Assembly (NCBI RefSeq): GCF_014490745.1
Contig: NZ_LZEU01000001.1
Location: forward strand, 4,057,501 to 4,121,500
Reading direction: 5' to 3'
Length of the DNA stretch: 64,000 nt
From: Pseudomonas alcaligenes
Lineage (GTDB): Bacteria > Pseudomonadota > Gammaproteobacteria > Pseudomonadales > Pseudomonadaceae
Each line of letters starts with the position of its first letter. Within the stretch, counting starts at the first letter, position 1. Shown here in pieces: positions 7,648 to 16,018 of the stretch. The notes beneath the pieces were generated by a model that had not been told where the DNA came from, did no database searches, and was given only the letters and a program-made list of their open reading frames with translations. Made by a program: the position numbers and the translations under genes.

Positions 7648-8865
7648 ATGGCCGAAAAAGCTATAAAAAACAGCGTATTTGCCTGGGAAGGTACAGATAA
7701 GCGCGGCACCAAAGTCAAAGGTGAGCTGTCAGGCCCGAACCCCGCCTTGGTCAAGGCACAATTGCGCAAACAGGGCATCAATCCTCTCAAAGTGCGCAAA
7801 AAAGCCGCCCCTTTGTTCGGCAAAGGAAAAAAAATCAAGCCCATGGATATCGCCCTGTTTACTAGACAGATGGCGACCATGATGAAAGCCGGTGTTCCCC
7901 TACTGAACTCCTTCGACATAATCAGCGAAGGCTTCGACAACCCCAACATGCGCAAGCTGGTGGATGACGTGAAGCAGGACGTAGCCGCCGGTAACAGCTT
8001 TGCTTCCTCCCTGCGCAAGCGCCCACTGTACTTCGATGACCTCTATTGCAACTTGGTCGATGCCGGTGAACAGTCCGGCGCGCTGGAAACCCTATTGGAT
8101 CGCGTCGCCACCTATAAGGAAAAGACTGAAGCCCTCAAGGCCAAGATCAAGAAAGCAATGAACTACCCCATTGCGGTCATCGTCGTCGCCTTGATCGTAT
8201 CCGCCATTTTGCTGATCAAAGTTGTGCCGCAGTTCCAGTCGGTTTTTGCCAGTTTTGGCGCGGAACTACCTGCTTTTACTCAGATGGTTATTGGTCTATC
8301 CGAACTACTCCAGAAATGGTGGCTTGCTGTACTCGTGGGGCTTTTCGGAGCAGCTTTCGCACTCAAAGAAACCCAAAAACGCTCGGAGAAATTCCGCGAC
8401 TGGCTTGATCGGACAGTACTGAAAGTTCCACTTGTAGGTGACATCATCTACAAATCATCGGTTGCCCGCTTCGCGCGCACTCTGGCCACAACCTTCGCAG
8501 CTGGTGTTCCGCTGGTAGATGCACTGGACTCCGTTGCCGGAGCAACCGGCAATATCGTATTCAAGTCTGCAGTGAACAAGATCAAACAGGATGTCTCCAC
8601 CGGTATGCAGCTGAACTTCTCCATGCGCACTACTGGTGTGTTCCCCAGCATGGCCCTGCAGATGACCGCTATCGGTGAAGAGTCTGGCGCCCTCGACGAC
8701 ATGCTCGACAAAGTTGCCACTTTTTACGAGGACGAGGTCGACAACATGGTCGACGGTCTGACTAGCCTGATGGAGCCCATGATTATGTCCGTACTGGGTG
8801 TCTTGGTTGGCGGCCTGGTTATCGCCATGTACCTGCCAATCTTCCAGCTGGGTGCCGTTGTCTAA
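7648..8865 (+). CDS. pilC: Type IV pilus inner-membrane platform protein PilC
   Basis: The 405-residue GspF-family protein has two repeated T2SSF domains: FTRQMATMMKAGVPLL with GEQSGALETLLDRVA in the first half, and FARTLATTFAAGVPLVDAL with GEESGALDDMLDKVA in the second. There are three hydrophobic segments, the last near the C terminus (MSVLGVLVGGLVIAMYLPIF). It is the platform on which PilB and PilT act. The start lies 3 bases downstream of pilB, and pilD starts 2 bases after its stop, indicating one operon. Confidence 0.97.
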   Translation: MAEKAIKNSVFAWEGTDKRGTKVKGELSGPNPALVKAQLRKQGINPLKVRKKAAPLFGKGKKIKPMDIALFTRQMATMMKAGVPLLNSFDIISEGFDNPNMRKLVDDVKQDVAAGNSFASSLRKRPLYFDDLYCNLVDAGEQSGALETLLDRVATYKEKTEALKAKIKKAMNYPIAVIVVALIVSAILLIKVVPQFQSVFASFGAELPAFTQMVIGLSELLQKWWLAVLVGLFGAAFALKETQKRSEKFRDWLDRTVLKVPLVGDIIYKSSVARFARTLATTFAAGVPLVDALDSVAGATGNIVFKSAVNKIKQDVSTGMQLNFSMRTTGVFPSMALQMTAIGEESGALDDMLDKVATFYEDEVDNMVDGLTSLMEPMIMSVLGVLVGGLVIAMYLPIFQLGAVV

Positions 8866-8867
8866 TC

Positions 8868-9740
8868 ATGCAGGTGATCAATTTTCTGGCCGGCAATTTG
8901 CCGGCCTTTGTTTTGTGCGCAACCTTGCTTGGCCTGCTGATCGGCAGTTTTCTTAACGTCGTCATCTACCGTCTGCCGAAGATGATGCAGCGCGACTGGC
9001 AGACAGAAGCGCGCAGCATCCTCGAGCTGCCCGCCGAGCCGGCCGGGGAAACCTTCAACCTGGTGTTGCCGCACTCCTGCTGCCCGCATTGCGGCCACCA
9101 GATCAAGGCCTGGGAGAACATTCCGGTCATCAGTTATCTGGCGCTGCGTGGCAAGTGCTCAAGCTGCAAGGCTCCGATCAGCAAGCGCTACCCGCTGGTG
9201 GAACTGGCTTGCGGCCTGCTGTCCGGCTATGTCGCCTACCGCTTTGGTTTCGGCTGGCCAGCCGCTGGCATGCTGGTGCTGACCTGGGGCCTGCTGGCGA
9301 TGAGCCTGATCGACTGCGACCACCAGCTGCTGCCCGACGTGCTGGTTCTGCCGCTGCTGTGGCTGGGCCTGATCGCCAATCTCTATGGCCAGTACACCAG
9401 CCTGGAAAACGCCCTGTGGGGCGCCATCGCCGGCTACCTCAGCCTGTGGTCGGTGTACTGGCTGTTCAAGCTGCTGACCGGCAAGGAAGGCATGGGCTAT
9501 GGCGACTTCAAGTTGCTGGCCATGCTCGGCGCCTGGGGCGGCTGGCAGATTCTGCCGCTGACCATCCTGCTGTCGTCGCTGGTCGGCGCCGTGCTCGGGG
9601 TGATCATGCTGCGCCTGCGCAACCAGGAAACCAGCACGCCTATCCCTTTCGGCCCCTATCTGGCAATTGCTGGCTGGATTGCGCTGCTCTGGGGTGATCA
9701 AATAACCGGAACCTATCTGCACTTCGCCGGTTTTAGATGA
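8868..9740 (+). CDS. pilD: Prepilin peptidase / N-methyltransferase PilD
   Basis: This polytopic aspartyl protease of 290 residues cleaves type IV prepilin and type II pseudopilin leaders and methylates the new N terminus. The cytoplasmic zinc motif has C72-P-H-C75 and C97-S-S-C100. The catalytic aspartates are D149 ([12 protein letters not shown]) and D213 ([10 protein letters not shown]). It would process PilA, PilE, FimU, FimT, PilV, PilW and PilX, all encoded here. The stop overlaps the coaE start as ATGA. Confidence 0.97.
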   Translation: MQVINFLAGNLPAFVLCATLLGLLIGSFLNVVIYRLPKMMQRDWQTEARSILELPAEPAGETFNLVLPHSCCPHCGHQIKAWENIPVISYLALRGKCSSCKAPISKRYPLVELACGLLSGYVAYRFGFGWPAAGMLVLTWGLLAMSLIDCDHQLLPDVLVLPLLWLGLIANLYGQYTSLENALWGAIAGYLSLWSVYWLFKLLTGKEGMGYGDFKLLAMLGAWGGWQILPLTILLSSLVGAVLGVIMLRLRNQETSTPIPFGPYLAIAGWIALLWGDQITGTYLHFAGFR

Positions 9741-10348
9741 GCACACCCTGGATTCTCGGCCTGACTGGCGGTATCGGCAGCGGCAAGAGCGCTGTCGCGC
9801 AACACTTCATCGACCTTGGCGTGCATCTGGTGGATGCCGATCACGCCGCCCGCTGGGTGGTCGAACCCGGGCGCCCGGCCCTGGCGCAGATTGCCGAGCG
9901 CTTCGGCCCGCAGGTACTGCAGGCCGATGGCAGCCTGAACCGCGCCGCCCTGCGCCAACTGATTTTCCAGGACGAACAGCAGCGGCGCTGGCTTGAAAGC
10001 CTGCTGCATCCGCTGATCGGCACGGAAATCGTCCAGTACCTGGCCAAGGCAGAATCGCCCTATGCGATCCTGGTGTCGCCGCTGCTGATCGAGTCCGGCC
10101 AGCGCCGCATGACCCAGCGCGTGCTGGTGGTGGATGCCCCGGAGCAGCTGCAACTGCAGCGCACCATCGCCCGCGACCAGAGCAACGAGGAGCAGGTGCG
10201 CGCCATTCTCAAGGCCCAGGCCAGCCGCGAAGAGCGCCTGCGCCACGCCGATGATGTACTGCACAACGACCGCGACCTGGCCTGGCTGCAGAGCGAAGTC
10301 GAACGCCTGCACCAGTTCTATCTAACCCTGCGCGGAGGCCGAGCATGA
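9737..10348 (+). CDS. coaE: Dephospho-CoA kinase
   Basis: The last step of coenzyme A synthesis is phosphorylation of the ribose 3'-OH of dephospho-CoA. The 203-residue protein starts with the P-loop [11 protein letters not shown] and has the family DADHAAR segment and the HPLI motif. It overlaps pilD and yacG by four bases at each end (ATGA), so the three are translationally coupled. pilD-coaE-yacG is a conserved arrangement in gammaproteobacteria. Confidence 0.97.
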   Translation: MSTPWILGLTGGIGSGKSAVAQHFIDLGVHLVDADHAARWVVEPGRPALAQIAERFGPQVLQADGSLNRAALRQLIFQDEQQRRWLESLLHPLIGTEIVQYLAKAESPYAILVSPLLIESGQRRMTQRVLVVDAPEQLQLQRTIARDQSNEEQVRAILKAQASREERLRHADDVLHNDRDLAWLQSEVERLHQFYLTLRGGRA

Positions 10349-10539
10349 GCAGCACCGTACAATGCCCCACCTGTGGCGCCCCGGTCGAATGGGGCCCGCA
10401 AAGCCCGAACCGGCCCTTCTGCAGCGAGCGCTGCAAGCTGATCGACCTCGGCGCCTGGGCCTCCGAAGCCCACGCCATTCCCGGCGACCAGCTGGAAGAC
10501 GAGCTGTTCTCGGAAGACCTGCCGCCGCGCGGCCACTGA
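10345..10539 (+). CDS. yacG: DNA gyrase inhibitor YacG (zinc-binding)
   Basis: This small 64-residue protein has a four-cysteine zinc site, CPTCGAPV and [14 protein letters not shown], typical of YacG, which binds GyrB and inhibits gyrase in E. coli. The acidic C-terminal tail ([13 protein letters not shown]) is usual. The start overlaps coaE and it ends the pil-linked operon. Confidence 0.95.
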   Translation: MSSTVQCPTCGAPVEWGPQSPNRPFCSERCKLIDLGAWASEAHAIPGDQLEDELFSEDLPPRGH

Positions 10540-10551
10540 CCGAATGCGCCC

Positions 10552-10767
10552 TCAGGGGCGCATGAAGGTGTAATCGCGCTCGCTATCCAGATTGTCGGCA
10601 AGAAACTCCAGCTCCCGAGCCAGATCAGCCGCCCCGCGCAGCTCATTGTTCTGCTCGACCACCACGCTGAGCAAAGCCCGCAGACACATCACGGCCTCGA
10701 AGCCCTGCCCCTCGCCCCGCACCAGGCAGCCTGCCAGCTCCTGGCGCGCCCACTCGTGTACGCCCAT
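10552..10767 (-). CDS. Small conserved hypothetical protein
   Basis: The 71-residue soluble, mostly helical and acidic protein begins MGVHEWARQELAG and contains a FEAVMCLRALLSVVVEQNNELRG segment that could bind a partner. A GGAGGG site precedes the ATG. It is convergent with yacG with a 12-base gap. The position matches a small hypothetical gene next to yacG in P. aeruginosa as I recall. No function can be assigned. Confidence 0.75.
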   Translation of the reverse strand: MGVHEWARQELAGCLVRGEGQGFEAVMCLRALLSVVVEQNNELRGAADLARELEFLADNLDSERDYTFMRP

Positions 10768-10829
10768 AGATTGCCCTCCAGCATTTGCGCCAGCATGACC
10801 AAGCGCCGGCCGGCACATATTGACCGGCG

Positions 10830-11519
10830 TCAGCTGGGCGGCTCGTCGTCCTTCCAGGGCGCGGAGAGATAGCGGGTGCGATTGAAGGTTTCCAGCCAGT
10901 CCGGGTAGAACACCACCAAGCCGGTGACCACCATGCCGTTGATGAATGCCTCGGGAAACATCACCAGCCACAGGTAGCCGATGAAGTCGTCGAGCCATGG
11001 CGGCATCTCGTAGAGGCCGTCGAACCACAGCAGGCCCAGGCCACACAGCAGGGTCGCCAGCGCCGCCAGGCCAGCCGGAAAGAAGCCGCTGCAGAAGATA
11101 TACACGAACAGGTTGCGCGGCTGGCGGCGCTCCACCTGCTGCGCGCAGACTTCGGTGATCAACACCGGGATCAGCACCAGCAGCACACCGTTGACGCCCA
11201 GCGCCTGCAGATCCTGGCGGCCCATCAGCACCAGCGCCAGTTGTGCTGCCAGCCCGCCAAGCACGGCCAACGGCCAGTCCAGCAACAGGGTAACGGCAGT
11301 CATGCCGATGAAATGGAAAGACAACCCCGAGGCGAAATCGCGCCGCACCAGCCACAGCAGGAACAGGCCGAGAATGGTGCCGAACAGCAAATGCTGGCGG
11401 CGCTGATCGCTGCACAGCTCGACCCAGGGCGCGCGCCACAGGGCCCACAGTAGCGCCAGCCCATACAGCAGCCAGCCGAGCCACAGACTGCCCGGCGCCA
11501 ACAATGCGGCCGCGATCAC
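10830..11519 (-). CDS. CbiM-like energy-coupling factor permease (orphan)
   Basis: This 229-residue membrane protein has about six hydrophobic segments. FHFIGMTAVTLLLDWPLAVLGG and the FINGMVVTGLVVFYPDW segment resemble the CbiM/ECF S-component family for cobalt or nickel uptake. The N-terminal His expected for metal coordination in classical CbiM is not evident, and no cbiN, cbiQ or cbiO is near, so the substrate and partners are unknown. Its start overlaps the preceding thioredoxin-fold gene by four bases. No cobalamin or metal riboswitch is seen upstream. Confidence 0.65.
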   Translation of the reverse strand: MIAAALLAPGSLWLGWLLYGLALLWALWRAPWVELCSDQRRQHLLFGTILGLFLLWLVRRDFASGLSFHFIGMTAVTLLLDWPLAVLGGLAAQLALVLMGRQDLQALGVNGVLLVLIPVLITEVCAQQVERRQPRNLFVYIFCSGFFPAGLAALATLLCGLGLLWFDGLYEMPPWLDDFIGYLWLVMFPEAFINGMVVTGLVVFYPDWLETFNRTRYLSAPWKDDEPPS

Positions 11520-11983
11520 TGCCCGGCCTGCTCCAGGGTCGCACGTAGCGCCGCCGCATCGGCGAAGCTGCGCTGCCCCTGCAGGCGCCCGTCACGCAGA
11601 TCCAGCCACAGCACGCTTCCCGCCACCACGGGATAACGCGGCACCACCCGCGCCTCGCGATCGAGCAATACCCGGTAGTGGTAATCGCGCATGGCCGGTA
11701 TGGCGAACAGCTTGGCAATCGGCCCAGGCATGCCACTGATATCGGCCAGGAACAGCGCATGACGCTGCTCCAGATAGCCCTCGGGCTTGTCCTGCAGAGC
11801 TGCTTTCAGCAGCTTGGCGCCGTCCATGTCACGCGCCACCAGCAGCACCTGCAGGCGTTCGTCCAGGCTGTAAGGACGATCGAACTGATCGAGCAGCGTC
11901 CAGGGCGCCAGACGCTCGCCAGGCTCAAGCGCCAGGGCCAGTCCGGACACCAGCCAGACCGCCAGAAACAAACCGATCCTCAT
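11516..11983 (-). CDS. Secreted small protein, possibly thioredoxin-fold
   Basis: The 155-residue protein has an N-terminal signal peptide ([18 protein letters not shown] before LEPGE). The body runs [21 protein letters not shown], then [13 protein letters not shown], and a late [16 protein letters not shown], the order of strands expected in a thioredoxin-like or YtfJ-like domain, but without a CXXC. Pseudomonas orthologues are often labelled dehydrogenase without support, as I recall. It sits in a three-gene overlapping operon with a GNAT acetyltransferase and a CbiM-like permease, which suggests a shared but unknown job in the envelope. Confidence 0.6.
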   Translation of the reverse strand: MRIGLFLAVWLVSGLALALEPGERLAPWTLLDQFDRPYSLDERLQVLLVARDMDGAKLLKAALQDKPEGYLEQRHALFLADISGMPGPIAKLFAIPAMRDYHYRVLLDREARVVPRYPVVAGSVLWLDLRDGRLQGQRSFADAAALRATLEQAGQ

Positions 11984-12402
11984 GCCTCACTCCTCGTGGA
12001 AAACACCTGAATATCCTCGCGCCGCTCCCAGCCAGGCTGGGCCTGCCAAAAGCCCAGGGCCGCGGGCGCATCCTGCAATACAAACACGTGGGACTTGTCG
12101 ATGCCCAGGCGCGCCAGGTTCGCCAGCGCCTCGGCCAGCAGGGCCCGCGCCAAACCGCGCCCACGCCAGGGCTCATCCACCACCAGATGCTGCAGATAAC
12201 CGCGCCGGCCGTCATGCCCGACCAACAGGCAGCCCGCCAACTGGCTATCGATCTCGAGCACCAGGCTCAGCTGCGGATTGCGCGTCAGGTAGGCGCAGAA
12301 CGGCGCATAGCCATCCTCGGCACGCAAACGGATTCCCGGTGTGCGCTGCCAGAGCGCAAGCAGGGCCGGATGATCGGCAGGCGTGGCTGGGCGAATCGAC
12401 AT
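11980..12402 (-). CDS. GNAT family N-acetyltransferase
   Basis: The 140-residue GNAT-fold protein begins [18 protein letters not shown]. The acetyl-CoA site is [25 protein letters not shown] (Q/RxxGxG/A-like) and the C terminus is [19 protein letters not shown]. The start is chosen for GGGAG seven bases upstream and for the canonical GNAT N terminus. Its stop overlaps the next gene (ATGA), making it the first gene of the overlapping operon. The substrate is unknown. Confidence 0.88.
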   Translation of the reverse strand: MSIRPATPADHPALLALWQRTPGIRLRAEDGYAPFCAYLTRNPQLSLVLEIDSQLAGCLLVGHDGRRGYLQHLVVDEPWRGRGLARALLAEALANLARLGIDKSHVFVLQDAPAALGFWQAQPGWERREDIQVFSTRSEA

Positions 12403-12500
12403 GGCAGCTCCCGGATGGCGACAGCCGAGTGTACACCTGCCTCCCGGGCAGTTCAGCGCGGCCAACTGTCGCCGCGCCGATTTGCAGTTATGCTCCGTGC

Positions 12501-13130
12501 ATGGACGATTCCGACTACCTGCGCCTGCTGACCCGGCAGGCCGAGCAGGCCAACGACTTCCTTTCCAATGCGCGCAAGTGGGAGCGCGAGCGCTGGGTCT
12601 GCCAGCGCCTGCTGCTCAGCCTCAACGTGCCCTTTCGCCAGGAGGAGTTCGCCAGCAGCAGCCGGGAGCCGCCGGATGTGCAGTTTCGCGAAGCCAACTT
12701 CGAAGTGTTCTTCGTCCTCGACGAGGGCCGCCGCCTGAATGACGAGTGGCGCGTCGAACTGGAACGGCGCCGCAGCGCCCTCTCACTCAGCCAACTGCTG
12801 CGCCGCGAACGGCGCCCGCGGCGCATCCCCGCCACCGAGCTGCAAGCGCGCCTGGCGCCCACCCTGCGCAAGAAGGCGCACAACTACCGCGAGCGTGGCA
12901 TCGACCTCGGCGAGCTGGATCTGCTGGCCTTCGCCAGCCTCAAGCACAACCTGCCGGATTTCAACACGCCCTTCCCGCCCCCGGGCGAATACCTGCGCCA
13001 GGGCTGGCGCTCGCTATCGCTAGTCGGCCCGACCTACTGCCGCGTGTTGTTCGCCCATGCCGACGCCCCGGACTTCCTGCGCAACAACCTCGGCCGCACC
13101 GTGCTGTTCGATGCCGGCATCAGCCTATGA
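12501..13130 (+). CDS. DUF1780 family protein
   Basis: This 209-residue soluble protein begins [23 protein letters not shown] and has strong basic clusters ([21 protein letters not shown]) and a conserved-looking C terminus ([21 protein letters not shown]). It fits the Pseudomonas DUF1780 family. Function is unknown to me. It diverges from the acetyltransferase operon and no clear Shine-Dalgarno is visible before the ATG. Confidence 0.75.
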   Translation: MDDSDYLRLLTRQAEQANDFLSNARKWERERWVCQRLLLSLNVPFRQEEFASSSREPPDVQFREANFEVFFVLDEGRRLNDEWRVELERRRSALSLSQLLRRERRPRRIPATELQARLAPTLRKKAHNYRERGIDLGELDLLAFASLKHNLPDFNTPFPPPGEYLRQGWRSLSLVGPTYCRVLFAHADAPDFLRNNLGRTVLFDAGISL

Positions 13131-13214
13131 GCCGGCCCGCACGACGCTGCGAGACAGATTGAGCGGGCGCGAGCGCCCCAGCTAGAATGCCCCCATCCAC
13201 CTGAGAGGCCTGCC

Positions 13215-13388
13215 ATGACCAGTCGCCTGAGCCCGGAAGATCAGCAACGTGTCGATCAGTATTTAAGTGCCCCGCAGCACCAGGTCGAGCGTCAACCCTT
13301 CCGACCCTGGCGCCTGTTGCTGCTGACCATCGGTACGGTCATCGCCCTCGGCATCCTCAGCCGCCTGCTTGCCCGCCTGGTGCTATGA
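13215..13388 (+). CDS. DUF3094 family small membrane protein
   Basis: The 57-residue protein begins MTSRLSPEDQQRVDQYLSAP and ends in one transmembrane helix (PWRLLLLTIGTVIALGILSRLLARLVL), the layout of DUF3094. An AGAGG sequence precedes the ATG. It lies between DUF1780 and ndh, the order I recall in P. aeruginosa. Confidence 0.85.
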   Translation: MTSRLSPEDQQRVDQYLSAPQHQVERQPFRPWRLLLLTIGTVIALGILSRLLARLVL

Positions 13389-13448
13389 GCTGCTTCGCGC
13401 TCGCCCAGGCCGGCCCACCCGGATTCCACAAGCCTATGAGATATCCCC

Positions 13449-14747
13449 ATGACCCATCGTATCGTGATCGTCGGCGGCGGCGCCGGCGGCCTGGAGCTTG
13501 CTACCCGCCTGGGTAGAACCCTGGGCAAACGCAGCCAGGCCCAGGTTGTCCTGGTCGACGCCAACCTCACCCATATCTGGAAACCGCTGCTGCACGAAGT
13601 AGCCTCCGGTTCGCTGAACTCCTCCGAGGACGAGCTGAACTACGTGGCCCAGGGCAAGTGGAACCACTTCGAGTTCCAGCTCGGGCGCATGAGCGGGCTG
13701 GATCGCGCGCGGCGCAGCATCCGCCTGGCCGCCACTCTGGACGAGGACGGCGGCGAGCTACTGCCCGAGCGCGAGCTGGGCTACGACAGCCTGGTACTGG
13801 CGGTCGGCAGCACCACCAATGATTTCGGCACCCCCGGCGCCGGCGAACACTGCATCTTCCTCGACACCCGCGAGCAGGCCGAACGCTTCCACCGCCAACT
13901 GCTCAACCACTACCTGCGTGCCCATGCCGGACGCCTGGACGACAACCACATCAGCGTGGCCATCGTCGGTGCCGGCGCCACCGGTGTCGAGCTGGCCGCC
14001 GAGCTGCACCATGCTGCCCACGAGCTGGCCGCCTATGGCCTCGATGGCATTCAGCCGCAGAACATGCGTATCACCCTGGTCGAAGCCGGCCCGCGCGTGC
14101 TGCCGGCATTGCCGGAACGCATCAGCCAGCCGGTACACCAGACTCTGGAAAGACTCGGCGTCACCGTGCTCACCGGCACGGCCGTCAGCGAGGTCAGCGC
14201 CGATGCCCTGCGCACCGCCCAGGGCATGGAGATCCCGGCCAGTCTCAAGGTCTGGGCCGCCGGCATCCGCGCCCCGGCCGTGTTGCGCGAACTGGACGGC
14301 CTGGAGTGCAACCGGATCAACCAGCTGCTGGTACGCCCGACCCTGCAGACCACCCTGGACGACAACATCTTCGCCTTCGGTGACTGCGCCGCCTGCCCCA
14401 TCGGCGACGGCAGCGAGCGCAATGTGCCGCCACGCGCCCAGGCCGCCCATCAGCAGGCCTCGCTGCTGGCCAAGTCGCTCAAGCTACGCCTGAGCGGCCA
14501 GCCGCTGCCGAGCTTCGCCTACCGCGACTACGGCTCGCTGATCTCGCTGTCACGCTTCTCCGCCGTCGGCAACCTGATGGGCAACCTGATGGGCAGCGTC
14601 AAACTGGAGGGCTGGCTGGCACGGATGTTCTACATCTCGCTGTACCGCATGCACCAGATGGCGCTGTACGGCACTGTGCGCACCGCCCTGCTGATGCTCA
14701 GCGACCGCATCGGCCGCAGCACCGAGCCGCGCCTCAAGCTGCACTGA
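13449..14747 (+). CDS. ndh: Type II NADH:quinone oxidoreductase
   Basis: This 432-residue flavoprotein oxidises NADH and reduces quinone at the inner face of the membrane without pumping protons. The FAD Rossmann motif is IVIVGGGAGGLELATRLG at the N terminus. The NADH motif is VAIVGAGATGVELAAELHH around 175-195, followed by the second FAD contact FAFGDCAACP. The C-terminal helix-rich segment (LMGSVKLEGWLARMFYISLYRMHQMALYG) is the membrane-anchoring region of Ndh. Confidence 0.95.
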   Translation: MTHRIVIVGGGAGGLELATRLGRTLGKRSQAQVVLVDANLTHIWKPLLHEVASGSLNSSEDELNYVAQGKWNHFEFQLGRMSGLDRARRSIRLAATLDEDGGELLPERELGYDSLVLAVGSTTNDFGTPGAGEHCIFLDTREQAERFHRQLLNHYLRAHAGRLDDNHISVAIVGAGATGVELAAELHHAAHELAAYGLDGIQPQNMRITLVEAGPRVLPALPERISQPVHQTLERLGVTVLTGTAVSEVSADALRTAQGMEIPASLKVWAAGIRAPAVLRELDGLECNRINQLLVRPTLQTTLDDNIFAFGDCAACPIGDGSERNVPPRAQAAHQQASLLAKSLKLRLSGQPLPSFAYRDYGSLISLSRFSAVGNLMGNLMGSVKLEGWLARMFYISLYRMHQMALYGTVRTALLMLSDRIGRSTEPRLKLH

Positions 14748-14793
14748 GGCAGCACCTATACTGCGCATGGAGCCCACCCACCCGGGAGCGCCC

Positions 14794-15510
14794 ATGCGCA
14801 GCCTGCTCGCCCTGCTCTGCCTGGCGGCCGCTCTGCCGCTTCGCGCCGAGCCGCTGACCGTCTACTACATCGAGAAGCCGCCCTACTACCACACGGAAAA
14901 GGGCCAGCCGACCGGTTTTCTCCTCGAACGCACCCGCGCCATCTTCAGCCAGGCCGCAATAGCCGTGCACTTCGAGGCGCGCCCGGCCAAGCGCATCCTC
15001 CTCGAGCTCGAACAGGGACAGGCCGCCGCCTGCTCCACCGGCTGGTTCAAGACCCCGCAACGCGAAGCCTTCGCTCGCTTCAGCCGCGCCATCTACCGCG
15101 ACGAACCGATGACCATCCTGACTCGCGCCACTCTGCAACAGCAGCTGAGCAGCTACTCCAGCCTTGCCGACCTGCTCGCCAGCCCGCTGCGCCTGGGCGT
15201 GGTGGACGGTTTTTCCTACGGCGAACTGGATGCCCTGCTGGCCCGCGGCAACCCCAGCCGGGTCACCGCACCGCCTTCGCAGAACGTACGCATGCTGGCT
15301 GCCGAGCGCATCGACTACACCCTGGTCGACGAACGCGAGCTGCCCTACATCCTCGCCGAGGCCGACCTCAACAATGCCCGCCTCAGCAGCCTGAAGATGC
15401 CGGACATCCCGCCCGGCCAGCGGCGCTACCTGATGTGCAGCAAGGCAGTCGGCGATGAGGTAATGAAAGCGCTGGATCGCAGCATCCAGCGCCTCGGCCT
15501 GGAGCCCTGA
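14794..15510 (+). CDS. Periplasmic solute-binding protein (SBP_bac_3-like)
   Basis: The 238-residue protein has a signal peptide (MRSLLALLCLAAALPLRA, cut before EPLTV). The mature start LTVYYIEKPPYYHTEKGQPTGFLLE and LDRSIQRL near the end resemble family 3 amino-acid binding proteins. No transporter genes are near, so it is an orphan binding protein or a sensor partner. The start at MRSLL has GGGAG upstream; an ATG 27 bases earlier would break the signal peptide. Confidence 0.75.
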   Translation: MRSLLALLCLAAALPLRAEPLTVYYIEKPPYYHTEKGQPTGFLLERTRAIFSQAAIAVHFEARPAKRILLELEQGQAAACSTGWFKTPQREAFARFSRAIYRDEPMTILTRATLQQQLSSYSSLADLLASPLRLGVVDGFSYGELDALLARGNPSRVTAPPSQNVRMLAAERIDYTLVDERELPYILAEADLNNARLSSLKMPDIPPGQRRYLMCSKAVGDEVMKALDRSIQRLGLEP

Positions 15511-15531
15511 AAAACCCGGACGACAAAAAGC

Positions 15532-15562
15532 ACGAAGCCCGCACAAGGCGGGCTTCGTTTTT
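15532..15562 (+). terminator. Rho-independent terminator
   Basis: An 11-bp stem, ACGAAGCCCGC and GCGGGCTTCGT with loop ACAAG, is followed by TTTTTC. It ends the solute-binding protein gene. The A run on the other side may also stop transcription from the tRNA cluster. Confidence 0.85.
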
Positions 15563-15567
15563 CTATA

Positions 15568-15643
15568 TGGTGGGTCGTGTAGGATTCGAACCTACGACCA
15601 ATTGGTTAAAAGCCAACTGCTCTACCAACTGAGCTAACGACCC
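15568..15643 (-). tRNA. tRNA-Lys (anticodon TTT)
   Basis: A 76-nt cloverleaf with GGGTCGT acceptor, anticodon loop CTTTTAA, T loop TTCGAAT and encoded CCA. It is the last gene of a three-tRNA minus-strand cluster. Confidence 0.97.
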
Positions 15644-15648
15644 TGAAA

Positions 15649-15725
15649 TGGTCGGGGTAGGGGGATTCGAACTCCCGACATCTTGCTCCCAAAGCAAGCG
15701 CGCTACCGGACTGCGCTATACCCCG
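15649..15725 (-). tRNA. tRNA-Pro (anticodon TGG)
   Basis: A 77-nt cloverleaf with CGGGGTA/TACCCCG acceptor, anticodon loop TTTGGGA, T loop TTCGAAT and encoded CCA. It lies 5 bases from tRNA-Lys. Confidence 0.97.
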
Positions 15726-15734
15726 ATTGGAATT

Positions 15735-15810
15735 TGGCTCCGCGACCTGGACTCGAACCAGGGACCCAATGATTAACAGTCATTTGCTCTACCGACTGAG
15801 CTATCGCGGA
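15735..15810 (-). tRNA. tRNA-Asn (anticodon GTT)
   Basis: A 76-nt cloverleaf with TCCGCGA acceptor, anticodon loop CTGTTAA, T loop TTCGAGT and encoded CCA. It is the first gene of the minus-strand Asn-Pro-Lys transcript. Confidence 0.97.
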
Positions 15811-16018
15811 ACTTCGTCATTCCAGCTCCAACACTGTAGCGGCTATGCCGTTTCCCGTATCAGAGGCGCGCCATTTTACGTACCAAAACGTTGCTGTCAA
15901 CCCTTTAAAAGACTTATCCAACAATGCTTTGCCGAAAAATAACCGACTATTCTATCTTTGCGGCATGATCTCCATTTCAGCGTCCCCGAGCGGGCCGCCG
16001 TTTCATCCAGGATGACCC

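Noticed and set aside
10768..10830. Cobalamin or metal riboswitch for the CbiM-like permease
   Set aside because: The gap is too short and the gene is inside an overlapping operon. No B12-box-like string is visible upstream of the operon.
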